64,000 nt of DNA from assembly GCA_963995505.1 (NCBI GenBank), contig OZ023188.1:248001-312000 (forward strand), in the 5' to 3' direction. The stretch comes from Hypericum androsaemum (Eukaryota > Streptophyta > Magnoliopsida > Malpighiales > Hypericaceae). The notes under the pieces were generated by a model. The model did no database searches. It saw only the letters and a list, made by a program, of their open reading frames with translations, and was not told the origin of the DNA. The position numbers and the translations under genes are program-made. Position 1 is the stretch's first letter; each line of letters starts with the position of its first letter. This document shows positions 11,543-22,400 of this stretch, in pieces.

Positions 11543-11880
11543 TGAGAAGAAAGAAAGAATGATTTCTGTGAAGGTCAAAGACTTGGTTGGATGCGGGATC
11601 TACTCCACGAGGAGCGGTACGGACGTAGATGATATCATCACCACCTCTCTTTTCGTACCGCGTTGGATGCTTAACGCCACTTCGCCAACTGGCCTTACCT
11701 GCGCTTTCGTGTCTCTCACCCCTCTCAGTGTGGTCAGCACTGGGTCCTGACTTTGCTTTCAAAGGACCTCATCCGTATCCTTCCCAGCGACCCTACTTGT
11801 GTTGACCAGCTAAGCAGATGTGATTCTCTCTTCCTTTCCTATTATCACTCACATTAAGGTTGACTCTCTCTCCTTGCTGT
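11543..11880. mobile_element. Insertion of about 340 bp of unknown type in duplication unit 2
   Basis: Comparing spacers, unit 1 reads from 'ttataattttata' straight into 'ttaccaaatt' (about 9525-9545). In unit 2 about 340 extra bases lie between the same landmarks, flanked only by 'gta' on both sides. The insert begins with purine-rich gtgagaagaaag and is otherwise unique. No coding signature or long inverted repeat was recognised. It could be a small transposon, a SINE or filler DNA. Confidence 0.5.
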
Positions 11881-12067
11881 ATTACCAAACGGACGAACAA
11901 ATGATACAATAGATTTATGTGTGTTTTAAGAAGCAAATACCACACACAAAACATTATCGTTGCCGCATCCAGCAACAAGATCTCGACAAGTTATATGCAA
12001 GGCAAAAATTTCTAGCGCGGTACATAATTGATCCGCGATGATGATACAGCCAAAGGTCAAGCTCAAC

Positions 12068-15000
12068 TCAGAATCTGACGCTTCGACTGACTCCTGCATT
12101 GATACCCGAAGTTTCACCTCCATAAGGACCATAAGGCTTCTTGACGTCCCGGACTTGCCCCTTCCGTTGCTTTTTTGCTTTGTCGTGCTTAGTCTGTTCA
12201 TATTGACACACAGGATGAGCTCGAGATACACGTACAGCTGATTCGGTAAACAGATTCGTTAGGAATGATAGACATACCTTGTAGTTCTTTCTCGGGTTCT
12301 TTTTATCTTTGTTGCGGGAACGGGTCAGACCTCTGTTCTTTTCGATCTGGTCAAGTGGAAGATAAGACATTATCTAGCTTATCCTTGTCTGCGAAGATGA
12401 TTATAAAAAACCAAGATGTATGCAAAGGTACGCGTCTCACTTGACGATTTATATGCCGCTTTCCATCCACGGTTTCAGGCAAAGATGGAACAGGTGCATC
12501 CCTGCAAAATAAGAACATCTCACTCAGAGAATAATTATTCCAGTGAAAGGAAGTTCCACTTATCAGCCAACACAATTGGCAACGACAAATGCACAAGCTA
12601 ATTACAAAGACAAACACACCTTTTATACATCTCAGCTTTCACAGAAACTTTTGCTGCTCTCTTTTGTTGTACTTGAGCATAAAAATCATCTTCTGAACCC
12701 TCCGACACCTCTCCATCATCCTCTATCCCCATATCTTCCTCCCCTGACCCATCACGTTCATTGGCACGGATAAGTTCATTGCCATTATCCCCCTCAGACT
12801 TAACTCCAGCACCAGCCAACACCCTAAGCTCATGCTTCCTCCGTCTTTCACCGATATCATCTCTCTTAGGTAGGTCATCATCACCAGATATGACCTTCAC
12901 AGAAAAACCGCCACAAAAAATAGGTAGAGGTAAGTTACAATCTCAACAGTCAACAATAACTAACCCTTAATCTTTGCTACATAATGCCTGCAAGGAAAGA
13001 CAATCACCATCTTTAAGAAAGCTCAATCAGCTGTTAAAGGATACAAAAAGTTAAGGCCTTTGCAATGATATTAACGTGTCAATATTATTTCCAAGGACTG
13101 AAACTTGGGGACATAATGAAAAACAAGATTTCCCAATACAAATTTTATAACAACTATAACACCAACCTGAACCGGCTGAATTCAGATAAGTGAGCATAAT
13201 CATACCTTTGGCTTGTTCTTTCTAGCTGGAATAAGTTGAGAAAGCTTAATGGAGGCTGCACTCCCACTACTCAGTCCACGACGATCCTTCTCAACCACAG
13301 GAGCGTCATCATCAAAGTCATCATATGTTTCAAGATGTCTGTTCATTTGCAATGTAATCAATTCATATGAGGCGACATAAAGAAGTCCAATTCAGACCAA
13401 GGTTGAAGAGAAACAAGTACCCATTCACTGGTTTCAGGTTCTTTTGGCTTTTATCAGGTTTTGGAGCTGAGCCACTGATGATTCCCTTGCTCTTCAATTT
13501 TGACTCAAGAGCTGCTCTAACTCTCAGCATTTCCTTACTTTCAACTCCAACCGGATCGTTCTGAAATTAATGAAATAGAAATCAGTGACCAAGCTGAAGG
13601 CCCAAACAGCATGCTGCAGTGAAAACAAACCAGGAGGAGGAAAGGTCAGACAGTTGAAACTTAGGTTGACCTTATGCTTAGTATCCTGTTCTTTGTTGCC
13701 CACACTGCTGAAGATTTTATCATTTATTAACTGCTTCTTGCTCACTTTCTGCAGCTCAGAGAACATTTAACTCATAAATGTCCAGAATGAAGAGAAGGCG
13801 CATCACTAACTAATAGAATCATTTCTTTCCCAATACCTGAACCTGTTCTTCTGCATTGTATGAGATGCCAGAAAGTTCACGAGCTTTGCTGACAGCATCC
13901 TTGGGGACCAGATATACTGCTGTTTCACCATAACTATTTTTGCTCAGAAGCTCTTCGAGGTTGGAAGGTAGGTTCTCGTCAAGATTTTTTGTCTATAGAA
14001 CACAACATAGACTATGTCATGAGCCACAAGAGACATCCACACAAGTCTATTGAGCAAAAAGGCTCTACCCATTGAGACAGCAGTCAGTGAAGTTTGCATC
14101 CAATATCCAGCTAAATGGCATAGCACTATAGCAGATATACATTTCCAACAAGAATAAATTTTGAGTTGCTTAAAATTCTGTGACCTTATATGCAGGCAAA
14201 TCAATAAGACAAGGGGCAAAGAGTTACCCAAGTATCCATAAATATCCATAAAATAGCAACCACACCTATTCAGAGAAAAGGGCTAGAAGAACCATATGAT
14301 GTTGACAGAGGTTCATCAGTCGTCACACGTCCATTCAAATAGGAATAACATAATGATAATCTTATCAGCTTACTTCCAACATAAGACTTCAAAAGGAAAA
14401 GAAGAAACCTGGTCAATTAATCCTTTGATCTCTACAAGACGAGCAATGGCAGGATGATCACGAACAGAGTGCCCTTCTGACTTGAGAAGGAGATAGAACG
14501 ATATCGCTTGACAATAGGCCAGCAAAAGAAGTTGCTTCATCTCCAAATAACGAATTCCACCTTCCAGATTGATCCCATTCTCTTTGACCTTGCGATAAAA
14601 GAAAGCATAATTAGTGCTGAAATGGAGGCTGAGTTTAAGGCAAAGTAGAATGACGTTCCCCATGAGAATAACATTGCAGAAACTGGATTAAACAGAAATC
14701 AACAAAAAAACCTACAAAATTAGCATACTTTAGGAGCGCAATCACATTGCTGGGTGCAATGATGTCAACCTGTAAAAGATAAATATTCCACAGGGAAGCA
14801 GGGCACAGAAGACAATAATACCTTGTTCAAAAGAGGATTCAGTTTGCTATCAAGCTCTTCAACAGCAGCATCCAACTCAGACAACAAACCAACCAATTCT
14901 GGAGCAGAGCTGTGAGAGAAGCAAAAGGTAGCATGTAAAAAGCGGTGGTCATAGAACTAAACAGCTAATATTATAGCAAGATACAAAATTTTGAGAGACA

Positions 15001-16684
15001 ATCTACTAATGTATGGAGCTAAAACCTTCCAAAGTACACTATGCTACGAAAGAAAAAAGAACTCAGCAAACACTAAAAGCATCGACAGGCCAAACAATAG
15101 ATTCCGACTCATCACAGCACCAGACGCCGAAAAGATATGGAACATTTGCTCTTCCAGAGTGTCAATAAAAGGAGATCACGATTTAGGCATGAAAAATGCT
15201 GCTACCTGTTAACGACATCCATTTGCTCTTCCCTCGACAAGGCATTCATATCTTTGCTAATCTTAAAATTCGCTCCAGTGTGATCCACAACTGAATCTTT
15301 AGTTGTTGGTTTCACCATCTTTTTCCCCTTGACTGAAATTTCCTGTACAAGTAGCAGGAAAAATTATATGCGTCCAACACCATTAGTGGATTTTCCTTTT
15401 AGAATTAGATGCTTAGAAATAATTTCCATTGAACAATCTCAATCATCTTGCAAATTACTTGCCTCCAATGTCAATTCCCTGTCACTATCTTCCAGGCCAA
15501 AATCTTCTTCTGATAATAACTTGGCTTTTTCTTTTTGCAATCTTATTACTTCGTCCTCTTCCTCCTTAGGAGCTTCGTCATCACTTGACTTGATCTGTGC
15601 ATGGACATCAAAGAATCAATGACGTTTTCGAAAAGCTGAACCCTTTTTTTGAAGTGGAAGTACCGGAACTTTTCGGAATAGGTCAATAGTGAAACTAGTA
15701 TTGAATCACAGAAGAAAGACAACAGGCCAAGTCTGCTACAAAGCAACAGGAGAAACAATAAACAATGAGGCGTGGGTTTGGTTTCTGAGACTGACATCAA
15801 AGTCACGATTGTCACCACCGTGGTACCGGGGCTTTTTTCCACCCCAACCATGAGGTTTCTCCTCCTCTGGTTCTGCCTCCTCCATCTCATCATCGACTCC
15901 CCCAAGCTTTGCTCGCAAATACTTTTGCTGCTTAATAACTGCAGATGGACACGGAGATATGAAAATGGCCACATGACTTTTTGGCAAGGAACAGATGAAA
16001 ATGGAAGAGACACATTCCAGGAAGTGTGCAACTTGAGAAAAAGTGTTTCCTTTTGCCATGCTGGCCTCCAAAAGGATGCTAAAAGATCCAAGGAAACACG
16101 CACTCGGGACTCATAAAGAAAGCAGACAAATACAAACACTTGAAAAAATGCCAGGGTTCGTCGGGATTGTATTATGCAGAGAGATTCAATAAATAAAAGA
16201 ACTAAATGTAATTTACTTTTGGCAGCCAATCCATCATCCTCTTCATCTTCATCATCCTCCTCCTCGTCGTCGTCAATGTCCTGCAACACATTCCACGAAT
16301 ACAGCATGAACATCGCCACAGAGAGTACTCACAAAACAAATAGCAAGTAAAAGAGCAAAGCTTCAATCCCTAGACTAGTTAAGAACTACCTCGTTGCCGA
16401 AAACAGGCTCCACGTCATCCTCATCCGACTCATCCGCCGAGACAGCGTTCACATCGAGCGGAACCATATCCCTCTGCTTGTGAACTACAATCAGCAAGCA
16501 ACTAACTAATTGGAGCTATCCAGTTACAAGAAAAAAGAAGAAGACAAAAGCAGGCGGGAAGGTTACAGGCATCAATCTCGTCGTCCATGTCGGTGGGGTC
16601 CACATGGTCGTTCACCTTTGAAATCTTCTTAGGGAACCTATTGCCTCCTCCCCCTCCCTTTTGATTCCTCCCTCTTTTCCCCAT
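12068..16684 (-). CDS. THAL: Sas10/Utp3 (C1D) family nucleolar protein, THAL type
   Basis: Component of the U3 snoRNP/small-subunit processome, needed for pre-18S rRNA processing in the nucleolus. Seventeen minus-strand exons reconstruct about 690 residues. The basic start [14 protein letters not shown] is followed by acidic stretches ([17 protein letters not shown]), [19 protein letters not shown] and [17 protein letters not shown]. The Sas10/Utp3/C1D domain spans [20 protein letters not shown] to [20 protein letters not shown]. The C-terminal Sas10 signature is [20 protein letters not shown], then [20 protein letters not shown], ending SRSVRF. The donor after the exon ending ELTLE (near 15,463) is GCAAGT, a GC-AG intron; the other donors are GT. 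The start at 16,684 is the only ATG giving the conserved N-terminus. The last four exons are the source of the chimera. Confidence 0.92.
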
Positions 16685-16986
16685 TATTATTATTACTATT
16701 ATTTAGCTTTCCAGGTAAATTTTCCTTGGGTCGGGGAGGGACGAGGGGCTGGGGAAGGAGATCCTTTTTGCTGCTTTTCTTCGGTAAACCGCCAAAACCC
16801 CGGGGGAAGAACCTAGTTTAGGGTTTTATTATTGAGAGGCCGAGTTACTGGGCTATGGATAAGGCCCAATGGGCCCTCAACGTACTCCAAATCCAACCCC
16901 TTTCTATTTATTTCTCTCGTCGTATTACAAAATTGAAACCAGAATTTAGCTTTCAAATTTTCTTGAAAAATATTAATTATTATGAA
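16685..16986 (-). promoter_or_regulatory. THAL promoter with telo-box and paired site II elements
   Basis: Upstream of the THAL ATG are a telo-box-type motif (gtttagggtttt, 16,816-16,827) and an overlapping pair GGCCCAATGGGCC at 16,863-16,875. This combination is typical of plant ribosome-biogenesis genes and fits THAL. A Mutator-like element begins only about 120 bp further upstream. Confidence 0.65.
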
Positions 16987-16996
16987 TTATTAAATT
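16987..16996. repeat. Mutator-like element TSD, left
   Basis: ttattaaatt, identical to 19,298-19,307, immediately outside the GGAAAA terminus. Confidence 0.85.
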
Positions 16997-17205
16997 GGAA
17001 AAAGTCTACTTAAGTATCATGTGGTATTGCAAAAAATTAAGTCAGTACTCTGTGGTTTAAAACGTATCAATTGAGTCAAATTTATTCTAATTAAAATCAA
17101 TTAGAGGCCTGGGCAGCTACCAAAACCCTGCCTGTCTTGTCCGAACTTTGCCTTGCCACGTGGACCAGACAAATCAGATTTCTCTGATTGACATGGCCAT
17201 GGGGG
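16997..17205 (+). repeat. Left terminal inverted repeat, outer part
   Basis: Matches the reverse complement of about 19,121-19,297 with scattered substitutions and small indels. The match ends near 'gacatggccatg', where organelle-type DNA begins. Confidence 0.85.
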
Positions 17206-17550
17206 TAGGTAATTTGGGAGGAAGAAAGTAGAAACTATATCGGATTGGAAATCGAGTGAAGCCATTGGCTTTCAAGTCCCGCCTCTATCTATGCCCGAGC
17301 CCGAGTTTGAGAAATCTCCAATTAGGAAGCACGGGAAAGAATAGGGGTGCAAGTCAGTTCCGAAAGCAAGTTGACTACCCTCTCCTTTCAGTCGAGTACT
17401 TTATTTAGAATAATGATTCTATATTGTTACTAGATAGGACACAGAAAAGTGATCTTCATCCCTTTTTTCATTGTAAAAAGATCAAGACGCGGTCAAGTAT
17501 AGAGCATATCCGTGGAAATGCGTTGGAAGTTCCTTTTATGGCTTGGTAAC

Positions 17551-17610
17551 CCATAAAGTAGAGATCCAGAAACAGGTTCACGAATCCCATCAATATCTAT
17601 TGGCGGGGCA
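17551..17610 (-). pseudogene. psbA: Plastid psbA fragment fused to rpoC2
   Basis: [20 protein letters not shown] is the conserved psbA (D1) segment. It directly continues the frame of the rpoC2 fragment, although the two genes are far apart in plastid genomes. Only 60 bp are present. Confidence 0.82.
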
Positions 17611-17755
17611 GACGTACTCTTACAAGTAAAAGGAGTTCGAATAGACATAGGTTGGGATCGAAAGTTTATGAATCCATCGACAAGTCCAATCCCAATATCT
17701 TGATTTCGAATAGCAATGCATCATGAACCGATATAGAGATTGTCTGCTAATACAC
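17611..17755 (-). pseudogene. rpoC2: Plastid rpoC2 fragment
   Basis: Minus-strand translation gives QTLIGCVLADNLYIGS, a stop, then [20 protein letters not shown] and [15 protein letters not shown]. This matches the conserved rpoC2 block that in plastids reads ADDIYxGPRC, then [13 protein letters not shown] and RTPFTCRSTS. It is a nonfunctional fragment with one internal stop and passes directly into psbA sequence. Confidence 0.8.
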
Positions 17756-18245
17756 AACCAATTAAGGTTTGGATAAAAATGCTTTCCGGACTAATCGGTA
17801 CTAGTTTCACTAACGATGTCAAAGAGCTCCCTGAAGCAACCAAGCCTCCTTCTTGTCGGCCTTCAAAAAATCTCCCATCGCAACGAACATCAAGCAAGCC
17901 CTTCTTCGTCGCAACATCCCTCGCAGCTAAGTCAAAATGACTCTGTAAGAGGAACCAGAGGTAAGGAGTAGTATAAGAATGGCTCGGTCATCAATAGGCC
18001 TCTCCTTGGATTGCCAAGCATTTGGTACTAAGTTTCCTCCTCTCTTTTTAGTAACAAAATGAACCAGAACTAGGAACAAACTCAGACTTAATCCCGCTTT
18101 CCAAACTTTCGATATGTGCGAAATTTTTTCGAGGGTTTCTTTCCGATCTTTCTGGGTCAATCGAAGGACTTTTGTGTTTACGCTTAGGGAAACGCCGGGA
18201 ACAGGCAGGCAGGATTACGCAAAGGTCCCACTCCAGGATGCACAG

Positions 18246-18330
18246 CTCACTGCCATCTCTCCTCCCTCATTTTCTCTTCTCTCCTCCTCATCTTCTTCTT
18301 CTTCTTTCAACACCGAATAAATAAAAAGAT
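18246..18330 (+). repeat. Left terminal inverted repeat, inner part displaced by insertion
   Basis: ctctcctccctcattttctc and the following CTT-rich run and ttcaacacc match the reverse complement of about 19,035-19,120. They therefore continue the left terminus after a gap of about 1.04 kb. Confidence 0.8.
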
Positions 18331-18445
18331 ATCCATAACTTTAGTTGATTAAGATTCTGTATATATACTGATTGTAATAATCTGATCTAATAAGATGAAG
18401 TTCTAATCCTTATTAGTTTCTTTCGGTAAGAGAGAGGGAGAGGTA

Positions 18446-18715
18446 CTAACGACCACAGTTGGAGGCGGCGGGAGCTTTGGTTTTGCAGGCGGTAGGGAGA
18501 GAGAGGGCCTTGGTGCTGTTCTTGAACACCTCGCTAAGGCACTCCACGTCTGTACTCAGCACCATCTTCAGACCGTCGCAGCACGTCTTCTTCAACTTCG
18601 AGGCAGTGCTTTCATTGGACACATCCCTAACAACCTCGTCTCCTACCTCCCATCCGGCGTCGTCTTTCATCAACGGTTGCCTGAACTTCGTGGAACACAA
18701 TGGCGGTGGCGACAT
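18446..18715 (-). pseudogene. Captured fragment of a non-specific lipid-transfer-like (LTPG) gene
   Basis: The minus-strand frame contains KKTCCDGLKMVLSTDVECLS followed by TKALSLPTACKTKAP and SNCG. This is the 8-Cys LTP/LTPG core (CC...C...C...NC). The usual helix between C-L-S/C-E-x-F and TKAL (about ten residues) is missing, and no signal peptide or GPI tail is seen. After SNCG the sequence reads gtcgttag, possibly the old intron donor of LTPG genes. It is the cargo of the Mutator-like element and unlikely to be functional alone. Confidence 0.6.
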
Positions 18716-18959
18716 CAGCGCATCCGGCTTCCCAGTTTTTAGGGTTTACTTGAAGCTTCAAGTTTCCGTCGATTTGAAGCGAGGTACCTGACAATGGCCA
18801 GCACCGACGCGGTTTACTTGAAGATTCCGTCCATTTGTGGCTTCCTTTAATTTTGTTAATTTTTGTTTACTTTTTTTGAATTAATTTTTGTTTACTTCCA
18901 CAATGCAAAGACGATGATGAGGCCAGATAGTTGTCGACGCCGCGAGTGAGTTGATGTGT

Positions 18960-18984
18960 GGGGGGGGGGGGGGGGGGGGGGGGG
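18960..18984. repeat. Homopolymer of 25 G
   Basis: Uninterrupted G run in the element interior. Runs this long are error-prone in sequencing, so the true length is uncertain. Confidence 0.9.
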
Positions 18985-19034
18985 AAGAGAGAGGAGGAGA
19001 ATAAAAATTTATCGAGGCGGTGATGTTGTTGGGG

Positions 19035-19297
19035 ATGGGTCAGTGCCGTTTTGTTTATCTGGTGTTGAAATAAGAAGAAGAAGATGATGATGAGATGAGA
19101 GAAAATGAGGGAGGAGAGAGAGCCATGTCATCAGAGAAATCTGATGTGGCTGGTACACGTGGCCGGTCAAGGCGGGCAGGGTCCGGACCTCTAATTGATT
19201 TTAATTGGAATAAGTTTAACTCAATTGATACGTTTAAAACTACATGGTACTGATTTAATTTTTTGTGATACCACAGTATACTTAAGTGGAATTTTCC
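19035..19297 (-). repeat. Right terminal inverted repeat (uninterrupted)
   Basis: Unbroken copy of about 263 bp, complementary to the two left pieces. It serves as the reference for seeing the insertion in the left terminus. Confidence 0.85.
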
Positions 19298-19307
19298 TTA
19301 TTAAATT
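19298..19307. repeat. Mutator-like element TSD, right
   Basis: Second copy of ttattaaatt, directly after the right terminus (TTTTCC). Confidence 0.85.
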
Positions 19308-19433
19308 TTACGGGAAATCACTTTATTATATTATATGCGTCTTTTTGGGTTGGGAGTCGAGGGGAAGAGGAGAGAGAAACCTCAACAAGGGAAAGAATGG
19401 AGTGAAAGGCGCGCGCGAGAGGGAGGGAGGGGG

Positions 19434-22400
19434 ATGGCAGCCTACTACCACTCGATAAACCTTGTTCGCGGCAATGGATTGTGTAGGAAGCTTCTCGAAT
19501 GCTACTCGCACCTCGTTAAGGTCCCCGGCGCGCGGCGTCGTTTAGCTCACCGCCCGCCCCTTCCCTATCTCTCCTCTATCCAGGTACCAACAAAGGAAGC
19601 CTTAGTTGCTATCTATTTCTTTGTCCTTGTGATTTTGACTCTTCCGGTAGGTAACCGAATCTAATGGCGGCAGCAGCAGGGGTACTCCAGCCTGTCGAGT
19701 AAATGCGGTGCTCAGGGTGGAGCTTTGGCCTCTGTCGAGGACAAGAGAGTGAATGCTCCGGCCGAGGCTGGTAGATTGATGCTGATAGATGGCACCGCTG
19801 TGATTTACAGAGCTTACTACAAGCTCTTAGGTAAATTAGTTCGTACTGCTCATTATAGTTTGAATCTCTGGAGGTTGTTTTGAACCGCTGCTGCGTTGCG
19901 CCGAAATGGAATTCTAATTCCGTAGTCTTAGTCGAGACGGTGTGTTTGGAACTAATTTTGTGTAAGAAGTGGAATTCCAGTTCCTTTCCATAATGCTAGG
20001 GCTTGTATGAAATATCGTAAATGTATTATTCTCAATTGTATTATTGCATATTTTCCAACCAAACATGAAAATAGGAATTTATCCCTTAGGTAATTGATTC
20101 TAAACAGGCTCTTGAAGTTTTCGCTTGTATGCTATTTCTGTGACTACTGACTTCTACAACTAGCTTCATCCCTACTTGCATTTTCAATCGTTTGGCTATG
20201 ACTTTTATTTGCTCTGTTTTTTGTGACTTTGAGATATTCACTTGCGTTAAGTTGATGGTTGAAACACTTTTTGTTTCCCTCTACTGATGGAGAGCAGCCA
20301 AGTTGCACCATGGTCACCTGACACATGCAGATGGTAATGGGGATTGGGTTCTAACTATATTTACAGCACTCTCTCTTGTAAGCGGTCTTGCCTCTGCATG
20401 ATTGCTTCGCCCTTTCCTTTTCATGGTTTCATTAAATAGTTTCGGATCTAATGCTTCATTCTTTCACTTGCAGATTATAGATGTTTTGGAATATATCCCT
20501 TCTCATGTTGCGGTATGCTTTTACTCTTGGAAGTTCCTTCTGTTACAGTTCTAATGCTCTATTGTGGCATTTCTTCCTCTTTAAATTGGAGATTACACAC
20601 AAACCACTCGCTCTTTTTTGTCTTCTCCCTTTTTTTGGCAACTTGCCTATTGTTTCTCCCCTTTGACGGTGCTTGCCCTTTCCTAAAGAGATAAGCAGAA
20701 GCGGCTTTCTGTACTGCGTCCTTCTCTTACAATTTTCATCTTTGCTTAAATGGTTATTGTACTGATCAATTGTACTTTCATCATTGCAGGTGGTGTTTGA
20801 TCATGATGGTAAGGAAACATTTCACCAACTACTAAGCGTCACACGTTATGGTGGCTTGTTTAAAATGTTTTGGAATCCCTTCATCTTTTTTGTGTGAACT
20901 GGCCGTATATACTGAAAGAGGACTGACATCATCACTAGTAACATAACTTCCAAAGTCTTGCTTCACGACTTCTGATTTGTACTTGCAATCATCGTTAGTG
21001 GATTCAGATTGGATAACTTTTCCCTAGCATGACATCCTTCAGCCAGATTTGTTGTTTCTGCAACATAAATCTGTCCTCTGTTTCTTTCTATCCTCGACTC
21101 TTTACTCATATATTCGTGTTGGTCTCCCACCTTCCTCAAACCTCTACTCTGCACTTGAGAAAGTTGAATTAGTTTCAGTTCCTCTAGTTGTCCGTTAAAA
21201 GGAGCAGAACATATCCCATCTTGATAACTAATTGAAGGGTCTCAGTAACTCATCATATGTTTGGATGTCAGGTCTATGGCATCTCTTCTTTTTATTTTGG
21301 TGACGAATTCCGGAGAATCTGGGTTATCTGGGTGTATTGCCATTTCTGCCAAAATTTTGATAGAACAAAGTTTTCCTTTCAGGATTTCCATTTGGTCTTC
21401 CTTTTGTTTCATCCAAACAAAATTTCCTGGGAAAAGGTATGTCAGAATCTTGTTAATGTTCCCTCACGACCAAGGCTTTCAGGTTGTCAGTTCCTCACTC
21501 ACCGCAATGCTGGATCATGTCAATGCATTTACATGTGCCTTCCGGTTCTAGTGTACTTCAGTATAAGGTCTTGAATACTAACTGCTAGTGGTCGCAGACT
21601 CCAAGTCCGGTCTTTCAGGGTATCTCAAAAGTATGTGAGAGAAACCATGGTAGTATTGCCTTTTGGGCTTTGAGGCTCGTCTCGTGTCAAGTTGGAGAGG
21701 AAATTCTTTATTGCCTTGTACTGTTTTAGCTTTGCAGGCGTGCTTCTCTTTTTCTCTTCTTATACTGATTGGTAGGTTTGATAATTGGACTTTATTGTCA
21801 TGAAGGTCACAACTTCCGCCGCACATTGTACCCTCCATACAAGAGTAATCGCCCCCCTACACCTGATACCATAGTTCAGGGACTTCAATACTTGAAAGCA
21901 TCCATTCTAGCCATGTCAATTAAGGTTATTGAGGTAACAAAATAATATCTCAGTTCCATTGATTCTTGTAATCTGTTGTTTCCATCATGAATAAAGGACT
22001 ATTTGGGTTCAGGTACCAGGGGTTGAAGCAGATGATGTTATTGGAACATTAGCAGTGAAGAGTGTCGATGCTGGGTACAAGGTAGATGCTCTCTGATCCA
22101 AAGGAAATATAGAAGACTGCAATCCACATATGCTGCCAATACTAATTATCTGCTTGGTTGTCTTGTGACTATATTTTGATTTGGAACCAATTATGCTCTC
22201 TAAACAGGTAAGGGTTGTTTCTCCTGACAAAGACTTCTTCCAGATTCTATCTCCTTCACTGCGCCTTCTACGAATTGCACCACGCGGTATTGAGTTAGTA
22301 TCTGTTCGATTTAGTTAATATCGCATAATATCTGTTCAATTTAATTACTATCGTGGTTTTTTAGATGAATGCCTAGCTAGTCAGGTGTAAAGTTATAATT

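Larger units (their letters stand above)
10386..12740. repeat. Tandem duplication unit 2
   Basis: Second copy of the mL43-to-THAL segment. It holds the mL43-like exons (10,386-10,917), the duplicated promoter with TTGGGCC at 11,178-11,184 and 11,205-11,211, the spacer, and the authentic THAL 3' exons (12,068-12,740). It lacks the LINE but has its own insertion of about 340 bp near 11,543-11,880. Confidence 0.85.
17206..18245 (-). other. Organelle-derived mosaic inserted in the left terminus
   Basis: About 1 kb with plastid coding fragments in the middle (rpoC2 and psbA, listed separately). The flanks look organellar but were not identified, for example the minus-strand frame 18,160-17,927 starting MTQKDRKETLEKISHISKVW. 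Plastid pieces joined to unrelated sequence are typical of plant mitochondrial DNA, so transfer from the mitochondrion is plausible. A direct multi-fragment plastid insertion is the alternative. The host sequence reads 'gccat' at both edges. Confidence 0.65.
16997..19297. mobile_element. Mutator-like element of Pack-MULE type
   Basis: Long terminal inverted repeats begin GGAAAA and read GTATCAATTGAG and ATTAAAATCAATTAGAG on both sides. They are flanked by the perfect 10-bp direct repeat TTATTAAATT at 16,987-16,996 and 19,298-19,307. Long inverted termini with a 9-11 bp TSD define Mutator-like elements. No transposase is present. The interior (18,331-19,034) holds an LTP-type gene fragment, as in Pack-MULEs. 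The left terminus is interrupted at about 17,206-18,245 by organelle-derived DNA and resumes afterwards. A run of 25 G at 18,960-18,984 may be unreliable in length. Confidence 0.85.

Noticed and set aside
15546..16319. Long minus-strand open frame of 257 codons
   Set aside because: It runs through introns of THAL. Only short parts are exons (such as the acidic [10 protein letters not shown] block), and the rest has no protein features.
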